Shown: positions 10,754 through 22,070 of the stretch, in pieces
How the letters are laid out: every line of letters begins with the position of its first letter
Numbering within the stretch: position 1 is the stretch's first letter
Source of the DNA: Enchytraeus crypticus
Taxonomy: Eukaryota > Annelida > Clitellata > Enchytraeida > Enchytraeidae
Length of the DNA stretch: 64,000 bases
NCBI GenBank assembly: GCA_905160935.1
Contig: CAJHZI010000697.1
Location: 18,501 to 82,500, forward strand
Direction of reading: 5' to 3'
Position numbers and translations under genes: made by a program
Notes under the pieces: generated by a model
What the model saw: only the letters and a program-made list of their open reading frames with translations
What the model was told of the DNA's origin: nothing
The model's database searches: none

Positions 10754-12136
10754 AAGAGATGGGAATTTTATGAAATTCCAGAGTTCGGGTTCGGTTCGGT
10801 TCGTTGAAAATGAAAGTTCGGTCCGGTTCGGGTTCAGTTAGCAGTTGACAATTTGAGAGTTCGGTTCGGTTAGTTGAAAATGAAAGTTCGGTTCGGTTCG
10901 GGTTCGGTTCTAACAAGGGTTCGGGTTCGGTTCGGGTTCGGCAGTTCGGCTTGCTTTCCAACTTGCAAGAGTTCGATTCGAGTTCGAAATGGTTTGGTTT
11001 GGATAATGTTGCAATTGTTTAACTTTACTTATAATAATCATGGTTATGACAAACATGTTTAAAATGGTTTGGTAAATATGCTTAAAAATTCATTAAGTCA
11101 TAATAGCTGCCACATTTTTTCATCTGGGTGAAAATATGACAATAAAAAAGAACAGAAGTGGTATTTATTTTCCTGTACAAAATTAAAATATTTTCCTTAA
11201 AATATTGTAAGTTGGCCAACAAATGTTCATAACATAGATATTTAGCTGTAGTATTGTGTATGAAATATTCTCCTTGATTATAACAAGCAAAGAGAATGCT
11301 TCATCAATTTTTAAGTTTTTTTGCCACTATATGCCTATATATTAGATACGTTTTAAATTAAGTGGAAATGTCTTGACTAAAATTTGATCCAATATTTCGG
11401 AGACAAAGTGCAATTTAGTAACATAAAAATGTCAAATAAGGATGATTTGGTAAACACGTTTACTTCCATAGAAAAGTGATCATAAAATACACTGTTTGCT
11501 ATCAAATTACCAGTAATAAGCTTCATAATTTACCTTAGTATTTCAATTTTGAAACTTTCAGATCAATTATGAAGTTACAAAAATAGTTATTAAATTATTG
11601 AATTGCTATGGTGCAAACTTATTTACTCCAGATAGTCTTAACACATATTGAATATCATATGTAATTATTTGTAAATCTGGCTGCAAAAATATTAAGGTTT
11701 AAGATTTTTATGGGATACTCTCATCACTTTTGTCTCTGATATTAATCTTCATTCCATATTTCAATGCCGTATCATTCAGACTATCCATTATCTTCTGTAG
11801 GCCTGTCTCGCTTCCCGCTACCATTCCTTTGTACCGCTGCCATTTTAAAATTTGTGTCGGAACCAGCCTTACCTGAGTATATGCTGTTAGATACTGTAAG
11901 ATATGTAAATTCATAAACTAATATGTATTTGTATTGTTCTTACTATCTTTATTTAATGTCAGGCTGGCGAAGAAAAAAGGAACTACAAGAGTTTGGTTCA
12001 GTTCGGTTTGGACGAAGTCTGGGTTCGTGTTCGGTTCGGGTTCGGTCAGAGTCTGGGTTCGAGTTCGGTTCGGTTCGATCAAAATTCTAGATTTTAGGGT
12101 TCGGTCGGTTTGGGGTCGGTTCGATTCCCATCTCTA
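10754..12136 (+). mobile_element. hAT-like non-autonomous DNA transposon, copy 2
   Basis: TIRs AGAGATGGGAAT (10755-10766) and ATTCCCATCTCTA (12124-12136), with the same inner order as copy 1. A probable 8-bp target duplication flanks it: AAGATTAC (10746-10753) against AAGTTAC (12137-12143), with one base lost. GGTTCG-rich arrays lie at about 10783-10985 and 11996-12121. The left array is longer than in copy 1 because the GTTCGG/GTTGAAAATGAAAG block is duplicated. The centre (about 10986-11935) aligns almost base for base with copy 1. No transposase. It carries the LINE RT fragment at 11708-11863. Confidence 0.8.
11708..11863 (-). pseudogene. LINE reverse transcriptase fragment inside hAT-like copy 2
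   Basis: The minus-strand frame (open from 11914) reads RYKGMVAGSETGLQKIMDSL, then NDTALKYGMKINIRDKSDE. It is the same RT segment as at 2640-2772, here without the internal stop and with WQRYKG where copy 1 has a stop before RYKG. The YxDD catalytic box is absent. The end (RDKSDESIP) has drifted from the expected KxTKVM. It is open for 68 codons by chance of descent; I see no sign that it is used. Confidence 0.7.
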
Positions 12137-13679
12137 AAGTTACCGCGGGGGTCGTTATCTTATCTTATTTTACACCCGCATCAGTGTGTGCTGGGTTCAA
12201 ATCCTGTGAGTCATTGATGAAATTGATGCTAAGATAGGCTTTTTTACAGCTTCAAAGACTGGCCGAAAAACAGGTACACAGAAGAAAAATACAATAGAAC
12301 TGAGAACAGTTTTAGGATTTGTACATATAATGTCACTAATTTCAGTCAACTGGCAGGTCCAAGATACATAGATTTATAAACTCGGAATCAGCTCTCAACA
12401 TTCCACTTCTTGAACTCTGTAAACGACGTACTACGGCCCTGATGTTGGACTTGTGGCACGCGGAACGACCGCAGAAAGACTACAAAATCAATTCCTGATC
12501 TTGCTACCTGTGTAGATTTAAACGATCTCTAGTTAGCTACTTTTAAATACTAGTAATACTATTACTGCTATTAGTAATTACTATCTTCAACATTTTCAGT
12601 TGCTCTTATTATATGAGTTGCAATTAGAATAAATAATTCTCTCTAATTCGCAACCGAACACACAGACACTGAAATTCATCTCTAAATGATACAGCATTTC
12701 AATTGATATTAAATTTTAAAGACCCACAACCTCAACATATTGACCTGAAAATATCGTAACCTTGATTTTTTAATCCGTATATAGTTAAACACACGTGACA
12801 ACCAGATGTGTTTATAGAGTTTCCTTTCTTAATTGCTGTTTTTTGTAGTTTTCGTTATTTCCTCCTTTTCACCTCCATGATTATTAGTAATCGTTGCCTT
12901 TTGTTGGCGCATCGATTTAAAAGCTAAAAAACTAATGTTAACGTCAGTTTCTTAGCTCGAAAGCGATGTCGTGACGGGGGAGCCCAGTATTTCAGCCAGC
13001 GTGGATTTAAGAATAACTTTTCAATACCCTCAGAATTTTTTTCATTCAAAGCGGTCAAAATCGGTCTTTAAACGTGGTCGCCCACAAAATACTAACCTCG
13101 CACAATGTCGCTTCTTTCATTTGACGCGTAGCTTAACCGAGTGCGTAAAATGCTCTCCAAAAATGATCTACGGCCTATCTGTTCTTTTATTTAAATTTTA
13201 TAAATTCTAAAATTGCTTGGCAATAACTTCTCTCTGGTCTTTTTAAATCCAGGCTTTTCTGTTCGATAAGATAAACCTGCCACTATGTGATCCGCTTGAG
13301 ACGTCTCCGACATCGCCTTTAGATGTGAAAAAAACGTTAAATCTCATTAAGTGATTGATTTTTTAATCGATTGCTATGAATTTCTAGTCATAAATGAAAG
13401 GAAAGAAATGCTCTCGGCCGGTATTGATGCCGGAATTTATAATCTGTGTTTTTGTTTAGACCTTGATTATTCAGCCGTAAGTTCTCATGAGGAAGGTTGT
13501 GAGTCCAGCTTCTCTCGCAAAGTCACGAACTGACGCATCGACCGCGTTCATTCCAGATATGTGCCATCACGGAAATAAACGGAAAGTCATCGGAATGTAT
13601 ACAAACAGTACGTGAGCTAACATATACACTACTACTGTTACAATAAGTAATGTGATATGGGGATAGAAAGGTTTCCTAT
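12137..13679. other. long stretch without recognisable gene
   Basis: Mostly unique sequence. A B-box-like GGGTTCAAATCC at about 12191-12202 and a SINE-D fragment at 12932-12990 are the only hints of repeats. Two plus-strand frames (12971-13210, 13351-13533) show nothing recognisable. Confidence 0.5.
12932..12990 (-). mobile_element. SINE-D internal fragment
   Basis: ATGTTAACGTCAGTTTCTTA then GCTCGAAAGCGATGTCGTGA. The complement matches the 3' half of the SINE-D copy at 8804-8965, and the same words recur at 37955-38005. Confidence 0.6.
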
Positions 13680-13775
13680 GTGAACAAGCTGCCGATGCGT
13701 AGAATAACAAACTCGTAACCCATCCCGTGGTTATCAAAGCCTTCGAGCCAGTCGAATAACCGATTTCACAGTAGG
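13680..13775 (-). mobile_element. possible tRNA-like SINE fragment
   Basis: The complement reads GACTGGCTCGAAGG, then GATAACCACGGGATGG and GTTACGAGTTTG, a rough A-box/B-box layout with one base inserted in the B box. No second copy was seen in the window, so this is weak. Confidence 0.3.
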
Positions 13776-13865
13776 TTACTGAGGTTCTTAAAACTTTTGG
13801 TCAGTCAAGTAGCTGTGGCAGGGGGGAGCGGGAGAAGAGAACCCGCCTTCAAATGTGAGATTCGC

Positions 13866-14026
13866 CCTCCTAGCTATGCTAGTCCTCCTGGCTAGGCTAA
13901 TCCTCCTAGCTAGGCTAGCCCTCCTAGCTAGGCTAGTCCTCCTAGCTAGGCTAGCCCTCCTAGCTAGGCTAGTCCTCCTAGCTAGGCTAGTCCTCCTAGC
14001 TAGGCTAGCCCTTCTAGCTAGGCTAG
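13866..14026 (+). repeat. 18-bp minisatellite, 9 copies, open as hydrophobic hexapeptide
   Basis: Unit CCTCCTAGCTAGGCTAGT with few changes. Because 18 is a multiple of three and the unit has no stop in this frame, an open frame (ATG 13876, stop 14061) reads repeated LLARLV. The unit is also rich in the self-complementary words CTAG and TAGCTA. There is no evidence for expression; the repeat alone explains the frame. Confidence 0.85.
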
Positions 14027-14289
14027 GTCGAATTATTAGGCAAAATCGCTATATGGTATAATTACTGAATAATGAAATTAATAATCTGAACTTCAACAAG
14101 TTGCTGGCTCAGATATTGATCAACCTTTCTGTCATATAATGTGCAACTTTGTCAAAGGTTCCATCGTTGTCCTGTATTAACTGAAGTTAATAATAAGGCA
14201 AAGCCTCGAGTTGGATCTCTTCAAGTTGGTTGGGTGCATTTTAAATGGACAGTAAATTTTATCTTTTAAATCTTTATCTCTTAGAAATT

Positions 14290-14305
14290 GATACTCTCTC
14301 TCCCT

Positions 14306-14346
<41 letters not shown>
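14290..14346. repeat. (CTCTCC)n then (CT)n
   Basis: Three CTCCCT-type units followed by pure CT alternation. Confidence 0.95.
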
Positions 14347-14348
<2 letters not shown>

Positions 14349-14858
14349 TATCTAGTCTATTTGCTATGATAACATTGTTTGAAAGACGAGTTGTATATCC
14401 AACATTTCTTGGCAAAAAAGTTCTTAAATGAAAATTAAGGAGGAGGAAAATATATTTCTATTATTTACGGGTTACTCGCCAATTAATAAGCAAAACTATT
14501 AATTAAAAGAAGTATCCTTCTTTCAGTATAAAAGCCAATTAAATACTGATAAAATGGTATATTTAAACTGATATTGTATTTAAACTGGCAACGATTAATT
14601 ACGATTATTATCTACCAAAGTTGATGTACACATGCAAACTAAAACTACAATAAAGAATAGATCGTATAACACCACAAATACATTAAGCTGTCACATAATA
14701 GTGATACTAATGTAATTTGAAGAGGTAGAAATTTCGCAGACGACAATGCATAGATTTCAGACTATTACAGCTTGCTTGTACTACTGATATTCTACAGTAT
14801 ATCATTACTGATATTCTATATTATTCTATTTCATTCAGGGTGTCAGATATATAAACTG

Positions 14859-14860
<2 letters not shown>

Positions 14861-14912
<52 letters not shown>

Positions 14913-14931
14913 ATATATATATATATATATA
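14861..14931. repeat. (AT)n(GT)n(AT)n microsatellite
   Basis: AT alternation with a short GTGTGTGTG insert. Confidence 0.95.
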
Positions 14932-15824
14932 AAGGCTTCAACAGAGTTTGATAAATCATGTACAGTTCGTGTGTCGTGTTCAAAACTTAGTAACTTTAAT
15001 CATCATTTAAAATAAATTAATGGAATACATGTATTTTTTCAACAAGCAACATGTTTCAAGCTTGCAGAGCGTTTGATCACAGCAGTGAAATTTATATTAA
15101 ATATATAAATTCAATATTTATAGAAGTAAATTTAATATTTCACCAAGCATACAAATTGTAAAGTGTCAAAAGTGTTTTTGTATTCATGAAACGAGATATC
15201 AGACATTCGCATTGCGCTGTAAACGCAGCTTATATCGCGATGTTGTAACTTTAGAAAGTCAAGCGGATCTTCAGCCAACTTGTCATCAAGACAAATATAT
15301 TTCATATTTATAGGTCGTCATGAATTACTGCTGACAAATCATTTCTGGCATAATCCATTATCGCTTAGAAATCACCCAGCGCAATAATAGTGCTGGTACT
15401 ACTGTACGAAAGTAACCTCGTAATGGCAACTAATGAAATAGAAAAACTCACAATTTTAATATTGACAAACTACTGTAGCCTGTTCAGGGTTCAAGTCTTC
15501 GTCACACTTTTCAAACTTAACTTTTATTGCAGTCGAATAGGCAAGCCTTTTAGGAATCCTGCTTTTATCACTTTGCAAAAATTCAGTCAATTTTAAGTGA
15601 ATGCAACTTAATCGAAGATAAATTGCAAACAATATAAACCACATAACCTGCCTTTTCTTCTGAGCTATATCGCATCCGATGTTCTCTACATGTGATAGTG
15701 TCAGATGCAAACAATACAGCAGACAAGATTGAGACAGGTGACATTGATAAGCAGAAATATTATTATTGTGATCATTATCATATTGATAATCCTTTCTCCA
15801 TTTCACTTACACTCCCTCTATTCC

Positions 15825-15930
15825 TCTCTATCTCTCTCTCTTTCTCTTTCTCTTTTTCTATCTATCTATCTATCTTCTTCTATCTCTATTTCTCTTTTCT
15901 CTATTCCTCTCTCTCTCTAGTTCTCTCTAT
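15825..15930. repeat. (CT)n/(TATC)n microsatellite
   Basis: CT-rich with TTTCTC and four CTAT units. Confidence 0.9.
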
Positions 15931-16249
15931 CTATCCTCGTGGCTCTTAATCATCATGGACATAATTTAACTAATTCACTTCTATCATTACCTGAATCATT
16001 CAATATTCCTTTGCAAAGCATTACTCGCAGACTTTCAAGCATACAGACACATCTACAAACACACAAACATCCACAGGAATTGATCTGTCAGGGTAAATAG
16101 GAAGTTTATTAGTGAGAATGATGTATGATTCGCAAACAAGTCACTTCCTCCACTTCTCCACATAGTCGTGTCTTTCTCCTTTCTTGTTTCTTCCAATTCC
16201 ACTTGAGGCTTCCAGACAAGATTTTTAGGGCGGTATCGTGAGAACTAAG

Positions 16250-16447
16250 GCAGAGAGGAAACCACCTCAGAAGCATAATTTTTCCCAAGCTATAGGCCAC
16301 ATAAGGTATGGATAAGGCATATACTTTGTGAAGGGATTAACTTGTTGATCTAAGCAGTACTCTTATGGAGCGAGAAAGCAGACTTTGAGTATGAATATAT
16401 ACCTTGAACCCTCCACTTGGCAGTGCTTTGAAGAGAGAGAAGAGATC
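16250..16447 (+). mobile_element. SINE-A body and GA end
   Basis: From AGAGAGGAAACCACCTCAGA through CAAGCTATAGGCCACATAAG, GGTATGGATAAGGCATA, TTGTTGATCTAAGCAG, ATGGAGCGAGAAAGC and CCACTTGGCAGTGCTTTG to GAGAGAGAAGAG. The shared 5' head was not recognised upstream, so the copy is 5'-truncated or diverged. Confidence 0.85.
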
Positions 16448-19074
16448 TTGAGAACATAATTTCTCTTATTGGTATGGACAAATTTTTACCGAAGGACCAA
16501 TTCGAGGCTTTTATTCCCCATATTTGCTCGAAGCAAAAAATAGAGCTTCAGTATGCGTTCAAGGTAGGTCTTAATGAGATTTGACCTTTCCAAGGTTTCC
16601 ATAGTTCCAGCTTAGCCTTGACTATTAAATATTACTTCCAACATACAATACTGAAATTGTTTCAGAAGTGGCCAAGAGCTTTTAATATGACAGGATTTTT
16701 TTCAATGACCTTCATGCACATCTCTATTATTTATTGTTCAACCCAAAAGATGCGCGTTTATTAATTGGTTCTGCCGGATCTCCATTTGCATTCTTGGCCA
16801 TGTTAATAAACTCTAGCCTTGAATTAACTATCTATCTAGCACCTTGAATTAAAAATCGTTTGATTAAATTTAGTCATATACAGTTATACACGAACCAAAT
16901 ACTAGAAAGCCGTTAGATATCTTTAAGATTAGATTTTTCTTTGTTGTTTCATTGGTTTAGGGATTGTGTAGGCCAATTACAAACTAGACTTAAAATCAAA
17001 CGTGACTTTAATTGCGTTAAATATAGTTACTTAAACAATAAGCTAAAGGAAACTTTATGGTGTTAAAATAAATACTTTTAGATTAATTTAGGCCACTATT
17101 TATTAATTTTATGACAAAGTGTTCATAGGTTTTATAATATAACAGCAATAAAATATACTTAACTTCGCAAATTACAAAGAATTGATTACCCTAGGTAATT
17201 GCTTCATTTCTTCTCGGTTCGGATGGTTGAGTATTTCTCATCTCACAGCTCACTTAAACAGACACATAAATATACAATGGGAAACTACTTTAGAGATAAA
17301 CTGTCATATTCATCTTCGCATAACATATGGATTTACAGTCTAATAAAGGAATAGAACTTCGGCATGATCAATGCTTTACAAAATATCTCCCGAGAACTTT
17401 ACAGAATATTAAACTAAAAGTAGGAATTCTTGCCTAGAACCCATCATCTGGTAGTACAGCAGTAGATAAAATAGTCGTCACTAAAATCACATACTATCTC
17501 TCCATGAACTAAGTCCATGAATTTTGATTTTAATCTACTTAAGTACACAATAATTTCCAATTATTGTGCATTACTGGGGAAAATGTCTACATCTCTCTAC
17601 CTAATTTTCTCTCCTGAGATCCCATAATCACGGCATTAGCCGCGAATAGTTGGATATTGAGAATGTGGATTGAGAATTTAATTACGTCTCATATGATTTA
17701 TTGCTGATCGTCATACAAACGACCACCTTGGACAACCTCATTCAATCTCTTCCAAATCACTTACAAACTCTCCGAATTTCCTCACAATCTCCTACAATAT
17801 ATATACTTGCAGTATTGTACCATCTTTAAATATAATGATAAGCTGAAAGTGATAGAATTATTTGATTTATTTTAAGAAAGTTGATTTCTCTCTGCATGAC
17901 AATAGTATGTTCGTTAGACAAATTCTCCAAAGTAAACACTTGTAATGAATTTCGTAAAGAATTCTTGATTTATCTAAAGCATTTGACACTTTATTTCTAA
18001 TAAAGCAATCGTCCATTTGTGAACCGTAGAAATTTGTACTGCTATGCAATTAGGATTAAAGCAAAATAGTACGATTATTAAATGTAATCTTTGTTACAGA
18101 TAATTATCAATTGACTACTTAACTTTTAAAGTCAAATAAATTAATAAGATAACAGAATTGCATCTCTATCTTATTCATCTTGCAGTTGTGTAACCATACA
18201 GTTCATTTATAATTTACTGTTTCTTGCTAACTTGCTGTTATTCTATATTTTTCTTTTCTTTTCGTTCCTTGATTGTTCATAGTATCTGTGTTACCTTAGC
18301 CCCTATTGCAGCAAGCGCAGATTTAAGAATAATTTTCCGTCAATCTGTATTTATTTCTTGCTAACTGTTATGTAGTATTATGTGTCCCTGGTGTTAACTA
18401 TGTGACGAAAATAATTAATTAACCAAATACTGTATTAGGCCTAACTATCTTATATTGCCACAAATATTTACATAAAATAAAACTTACTCCAATACTAAAT
18501 TACATTCTTTGATCAGTTAACCAAAGCATATATTGACTTCTACTAAGCAGGCAAATGGAGAATTAACCTGCCTACAAATGAACTTTTTAACAAAAGGTGA
18601 TTAACCCAGAAATTTGGCAGTGGAAAGTCTTGAGGCCAAGTGCTACAAGAATTTCTCTATTTGAAAGTACTTGTATACTCTCATTTAGACTTGCAGATAT
18701 ATACATGTACAAGTAGCTGCTACATGTATACAATATACTGACTCTGACCTTTTGATTTTAATCTACTTAATTCTTCGACTGCATAAAGAAACTATCTTAC
18801 CAGGGCGCCCCTCTATAGCGTACACGTAGGCCTATAAGGCTTACTAAATTACTATAGTTATTAAATTATTTTAATTAATAATTATTTAATCATAATTATG
18901 CATATCGCATTAAGTGAGCCAATTTGCAGTACGATTGATGCAGAGAAGTCCTTAATACCATTCTCTGATGAAGGATCGGGCTGTAAATCCTTGTTATTGT
19001 TATAAATTATTGTTATTGAAAGCATAAACAGCTCATTAATTTATATAGGAAACAATGCCCACACAAAAGGAGCA
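16448..19074. other. long stretch without recognisable gene
   Basis: About 2.6 kb of AT-rich unique sequence. No repeat family, no credible frame. TACATGTA palindromes near 18705-18730 are too short to interpret. Confidence 0.55.
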
Positions 19075-19735
19075 AATGAATTGAGCCATGAGCTGATGAA
19101 TTGAGCCATGAACTAATGAATTGAGTCATGAGCTGATAAATTGAGTCATGAACTGATGAATTGAGTCATGAGCTGATGAATTGAGTCATGAGCAGACTAA
19201 TTGAGTCATGAGCTGATGAATTGAGTCATGAGCTGATGAATTGTGTCATGAGCTGATGAATTGAGTCATGAGCTGATGAATTGAGCCATGAACTGATGAA
19301 TTGAGCCAATGTGAGCCAATGAGCGGATGAATTGAGCCATGAACTGATGAATTGAGTCATGAGCTGATAAATTGAGTCATGAACTGATGAATTGAGTCAT
19401 GAGCTGATGAATTGAGTCATGAGCAGACTAATTGAGTCATGAGCTGATGAATTGAGTCATGAGCTGATGAATTGTGTCATGAGCTGATGAATTGAGTCAT
19501 GAGCTGATGAATTGAGCCATGAACTGATGAATTGAGCCAATGTGAGCCAATGAGCGGATGAATTGAGCCATGAACTGATGAATTGAGTCATGAGCTGATA
19601 AATTGAGTCATGAACTGATGAATTGAGTCATGAGCTGATGAATTGAGTCATGAGCAGACTAATTGAGTCATGAGCTTATGAATTGAGTCATGAACTGATG
19701 AATTGAGTCATGAGCTGATGAATTGAGCCACTGAG
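19075..19735. repeat. 20-bp satellite in 231-bp higher-order repeats, 21 TGAGTCA sites
   Basis: Monomer TTGAGTCATGAGCTGATGAA. Variant monomers (GAGCAGACTAA, TTGTGTCATG, GAACTGATG, and a longer unit with GTGAGCCAATGAGCGG) recur in the same order in three blocks. The marker TTGAGCCAATGTGAGCC is at 19301 and 19532, giving a 231-bp period (ten 20-mers plus one 31-mer). TGAGTCA, the AP-1/TRE consensus, is present in 7 monomers of each block. All frames contain stops, so it is not coding. Confidence 0.95.
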
Positions 19736-19842
19736 TTGATGTAATTTAAAATCTGTTATTTCAATGAGCAGGGTTTGTAAAACCCTCAGGCGCGAAAACA
19801 AACCGTAGCTCACAACTACAGTGCTATGTCAAGCTTATCTGC

Positions 19843-19940
19843 TGTACACACTGTAGAGTGTACACTGTACAGCCATTTTACACACTGTAGAGTGTACAGT
19901 CATTGTACACACTGTAGAGTGTACAGTCATCGTACACCGG
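19843..19940. repeat. short palindromic tandem repeat
   Basis: TGTACACACTGTAGAGTGTA is repeated three times with a spacing of about 27-35 bp. Arms GTACAC/GTGTAC can pair within each unit. Confidence 0.85.
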
Positions 19941-20084
19941 TACATCATCCTCGCATTCGATTCCAACGGTAAGGTAACTCACGCATGTCGATCAATTTCA
20001 CATAGCTAGGTTGCACGTTTATACTGTCAAAGTTTAATTGTGTATACAATTAAACTTTTATACATGTATATACAGTATTTTTTA

Positions 20085-20125
20085 TAAAATATATATATAC
20101 ATTATATATATATATATATATATAC
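20085..20125. repeat. (AT)n tract
   Basis: Pure AT alternation interrupted once by ACATT. Confidence 0.9.
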
Positions 20126-20157
20126 ATTTTTTTTCATTAACATTTAAGTTAAATTGA

Positions 20158-20392
20158 ATGTCTCAATAGCGCAATGGTTAAAGGTGTAGATAACGTCATG
20201 AAGTTTTAAATGACAGACCCTGAGGTGAATTGAACCCGCGTGAGTTCGAATCCCAGTCGCGCTGCTCTGAGAGTAAAATCTCGGACATTCACTGGACTTG
20301 CTATACGGAAAATGGACAAAATTGCCTAACGGATTTAACATGTGGTTTTAAAAGTGATAGATATCAGCATAGTTGATCATTTCACTACAATG
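20158..20392 (+). mobile_element. SINE-C copy (tRNA-derived)
   Basis: Starts ATGTCTCAATAGCGCAATGG, giving an A-box-like TAGCGCAATGG at 20167, and has a good B box (GTTCGAATCCC, 20244-20254). Downstream is the family signature TCTCGGACATTCACTGGACT, ending in GATCATTTCACTACAATG. A close copy lies at 51703-51935, an inverted fragment at 34496-34617, and a diverged one at 45595-45715. The A and B boxes are about 75 bp apart, more than in a normal tRNA gene, so this is a retroposon and not a tRNA gene. A minus-strand frame of 65 codons is incidental. Confidence 0.85.
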
Positions 20393-20508
20393 GGTGTGTT
20401 ACCAGTATATACAGTATATATAACATATAAAGATACTTTTAGAGTATCATAATATGTACAATACATATATACAAAGTGTGTATATATACGTTATATACGT
20501 ATTATCTA

Positions 20509-20541
<33 letters not shown>

Positions 20542-20600
20542 GTGTATATATATATAATAATATATATATATATATATTTAGATATATGTAATATTATATA
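20393..20600. repeat. AT-rich microsatellite region
   Basis: TATATAC variants and a longer (AT)n at 20510-20600. Confidence 0.85.
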
Positions 20601-21179
20601 ACATATATACATGTATATACATGTAATATGCATCGCGCACAATATGACAACATGTTATGCAGAATTGAACTACTCTTTACACATACAAATTCGCATTATA
20701 TGTTTTAAAGGTATAAAAACTTATTAATTGTATATATTTTTCTATTTTGCATATACGTATAAGCAACATATATACGAGCATACGGAGAGGCACAAGCAGA
20801 CAGATGTAGAAGGACTGATGCAGACATTGAAAGTAAACTATCAGAGCGTCAAACAACGACCAGTGACGTGTTGATAGAGCAAACAGCTCCGGGTTAGAAC
20901 CAGCCAGGCATCCCGAACCTTACGTCAATCAGCGCTGGACTTCCTGGATTGAGATAATCCCATAAAACGTTTAGCAGATCTAATCACGGATTGCATTTCT
21001 TTACTTCAAGTGGCTTTGGAAAGGTAGTAGGCCAAACGACGAGTCAATTGTGATTGTTTTGTAAATAGATGATATGGTTATAGATGTGAAGAATAATGTG
21101 AATATAAGCGAATTTTTTGCTAAAATAATATAAAGTCATTAGAAAAATGTTAAAATAACATAGTTGTAAGTATTTTGTT
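20601..21179. other. unassigned stretch with a possible tRNA-like piece
   Basis: At about 20850-20910, GTTGATAGAGCAAACAGCTC followed by GGGTTAGAACCAGCC recalls a B-box region of a tRNA-derived repeat, but there is no second copy here. Nothing else was recognised. Confidence 0.4.
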
Positions 21180-21311
21180 GTATATGCATGTATATCCGCA
21201 TATGCATATATGTATACAGTACATTGCAGTATAAACATGTATATATACACATATATACAATACGTATATGTATATATACATGTATGTATATATAAATACA
21301 TAGATATATCC

Positions 21312-21362
<51 letters not shown>
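21180..21362. repeat. (AT)n and ATGTAT microsatellite
   Basis: ATGTATATA variants, then pure (AT)n at about 21316-21359. Confidence 0.95.
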
Positions 21363-21403
21363 TGTAGGCCTATGTGCATATAAAAGATGAGTATAGATGT
21401 ATA

Positions 21404-21675
21404 TAACCGCGTTGTGTTCAGGCCACTGAAGAATAAACCAACCGTAAACTGCACATGTTGCAAAAGACGACTGAGCACGGACAAAAGCAAAACAAGTAAA
21501 CCACTTCAGAAGTCCTACTAGTTCCGAGATACAGTCTACAGTAATGAGAAAGGAACAGCCTTTTTGTGAAGGGAGCGCTCCATCTATTAACTCGACAATA
21601 GATGGAACGCTCTTTATTGAGCTTTAAAGCAATGATTGAATTGAAATATGTACCTTCAATGAGTAAGAAAGAGAA
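21404..21675 (+). mobile_element. SINE-A copy with internal hairpin insertion
   Basis: The head (CGCGTTGTGTTCAGG, GAAGAATAAACCAACCG) is followed by the SINE-A body (AAACCACTTCAGAAGTCC, TTTTTGTGAAGGG, ATTAACTCGACAATAG, AAATATGTACCTTCAA). A 13-base insertion, GAGCGCTCCATCT, at 21573-21585 is the near-complement of GATGGAACGCTC a few bases on, making a 16-bp stem (21573-21588 with 21597-21612) with one mismatch. Confidence 0.7.
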
Positions 21676-21954
21676 ATATAGCCTATCTTAACGTTAATTA
21701 ATTAAGGTTAATTAAGGTTAATTAATTATATAAAAACATGTATATATTGTTAGCCTTTACATATAAAATAGTGTATATGTAGATGTGGTATGACTATACA
21801 TATGTGTGTTTATATTTAATATATACAGTATATATACTATATATACTTGTATAATATAAATATACGTGTACATTTATATTCTCTCTAGTCCAAGCTCCTA
21901 TTTTTCTTGCTATCTACATGTTTTTCTATCCTATATCTGTTATATATCTGTTAT

Positions 21955-21999
21955 ATCTATATCTGTTTTATCTGTTTTTCTATCTCTCTACTATCTCTC

Positions 22000-22032
<33 letters not shown>

Positions 22033-22070
22033 CATTTCATTTTCACATCCTCTCTCTCTCTCTCTCTTGC
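21955..22070. repeat. (CT)n microsatellite
   Basis: CTATCT and CT alternation with one TCCATTTCATTTTCACATCC interruption. Confidence 0.9.

Larger units (their letters stand above)
14347..16249. other. long stretch without recognisable gene
   Basis: Only microsatellites (14861-14931, 15825-15930) are clear. A 116-codon minus-strand frame at 15456-15806 has no motif I recognise. Confidence 0.5.

Noticed and set aside
19075..19735. Coding tandem-repeat protein
   Set aside because: The unit contains TGA and TAG/TAA stops in its frames.
20158..20260. True tRNA gene
   Set aside because: The A and B boxes are about 75 bp apart, no acceptor stem pairs, and the flanks align with other SINE-C copies.
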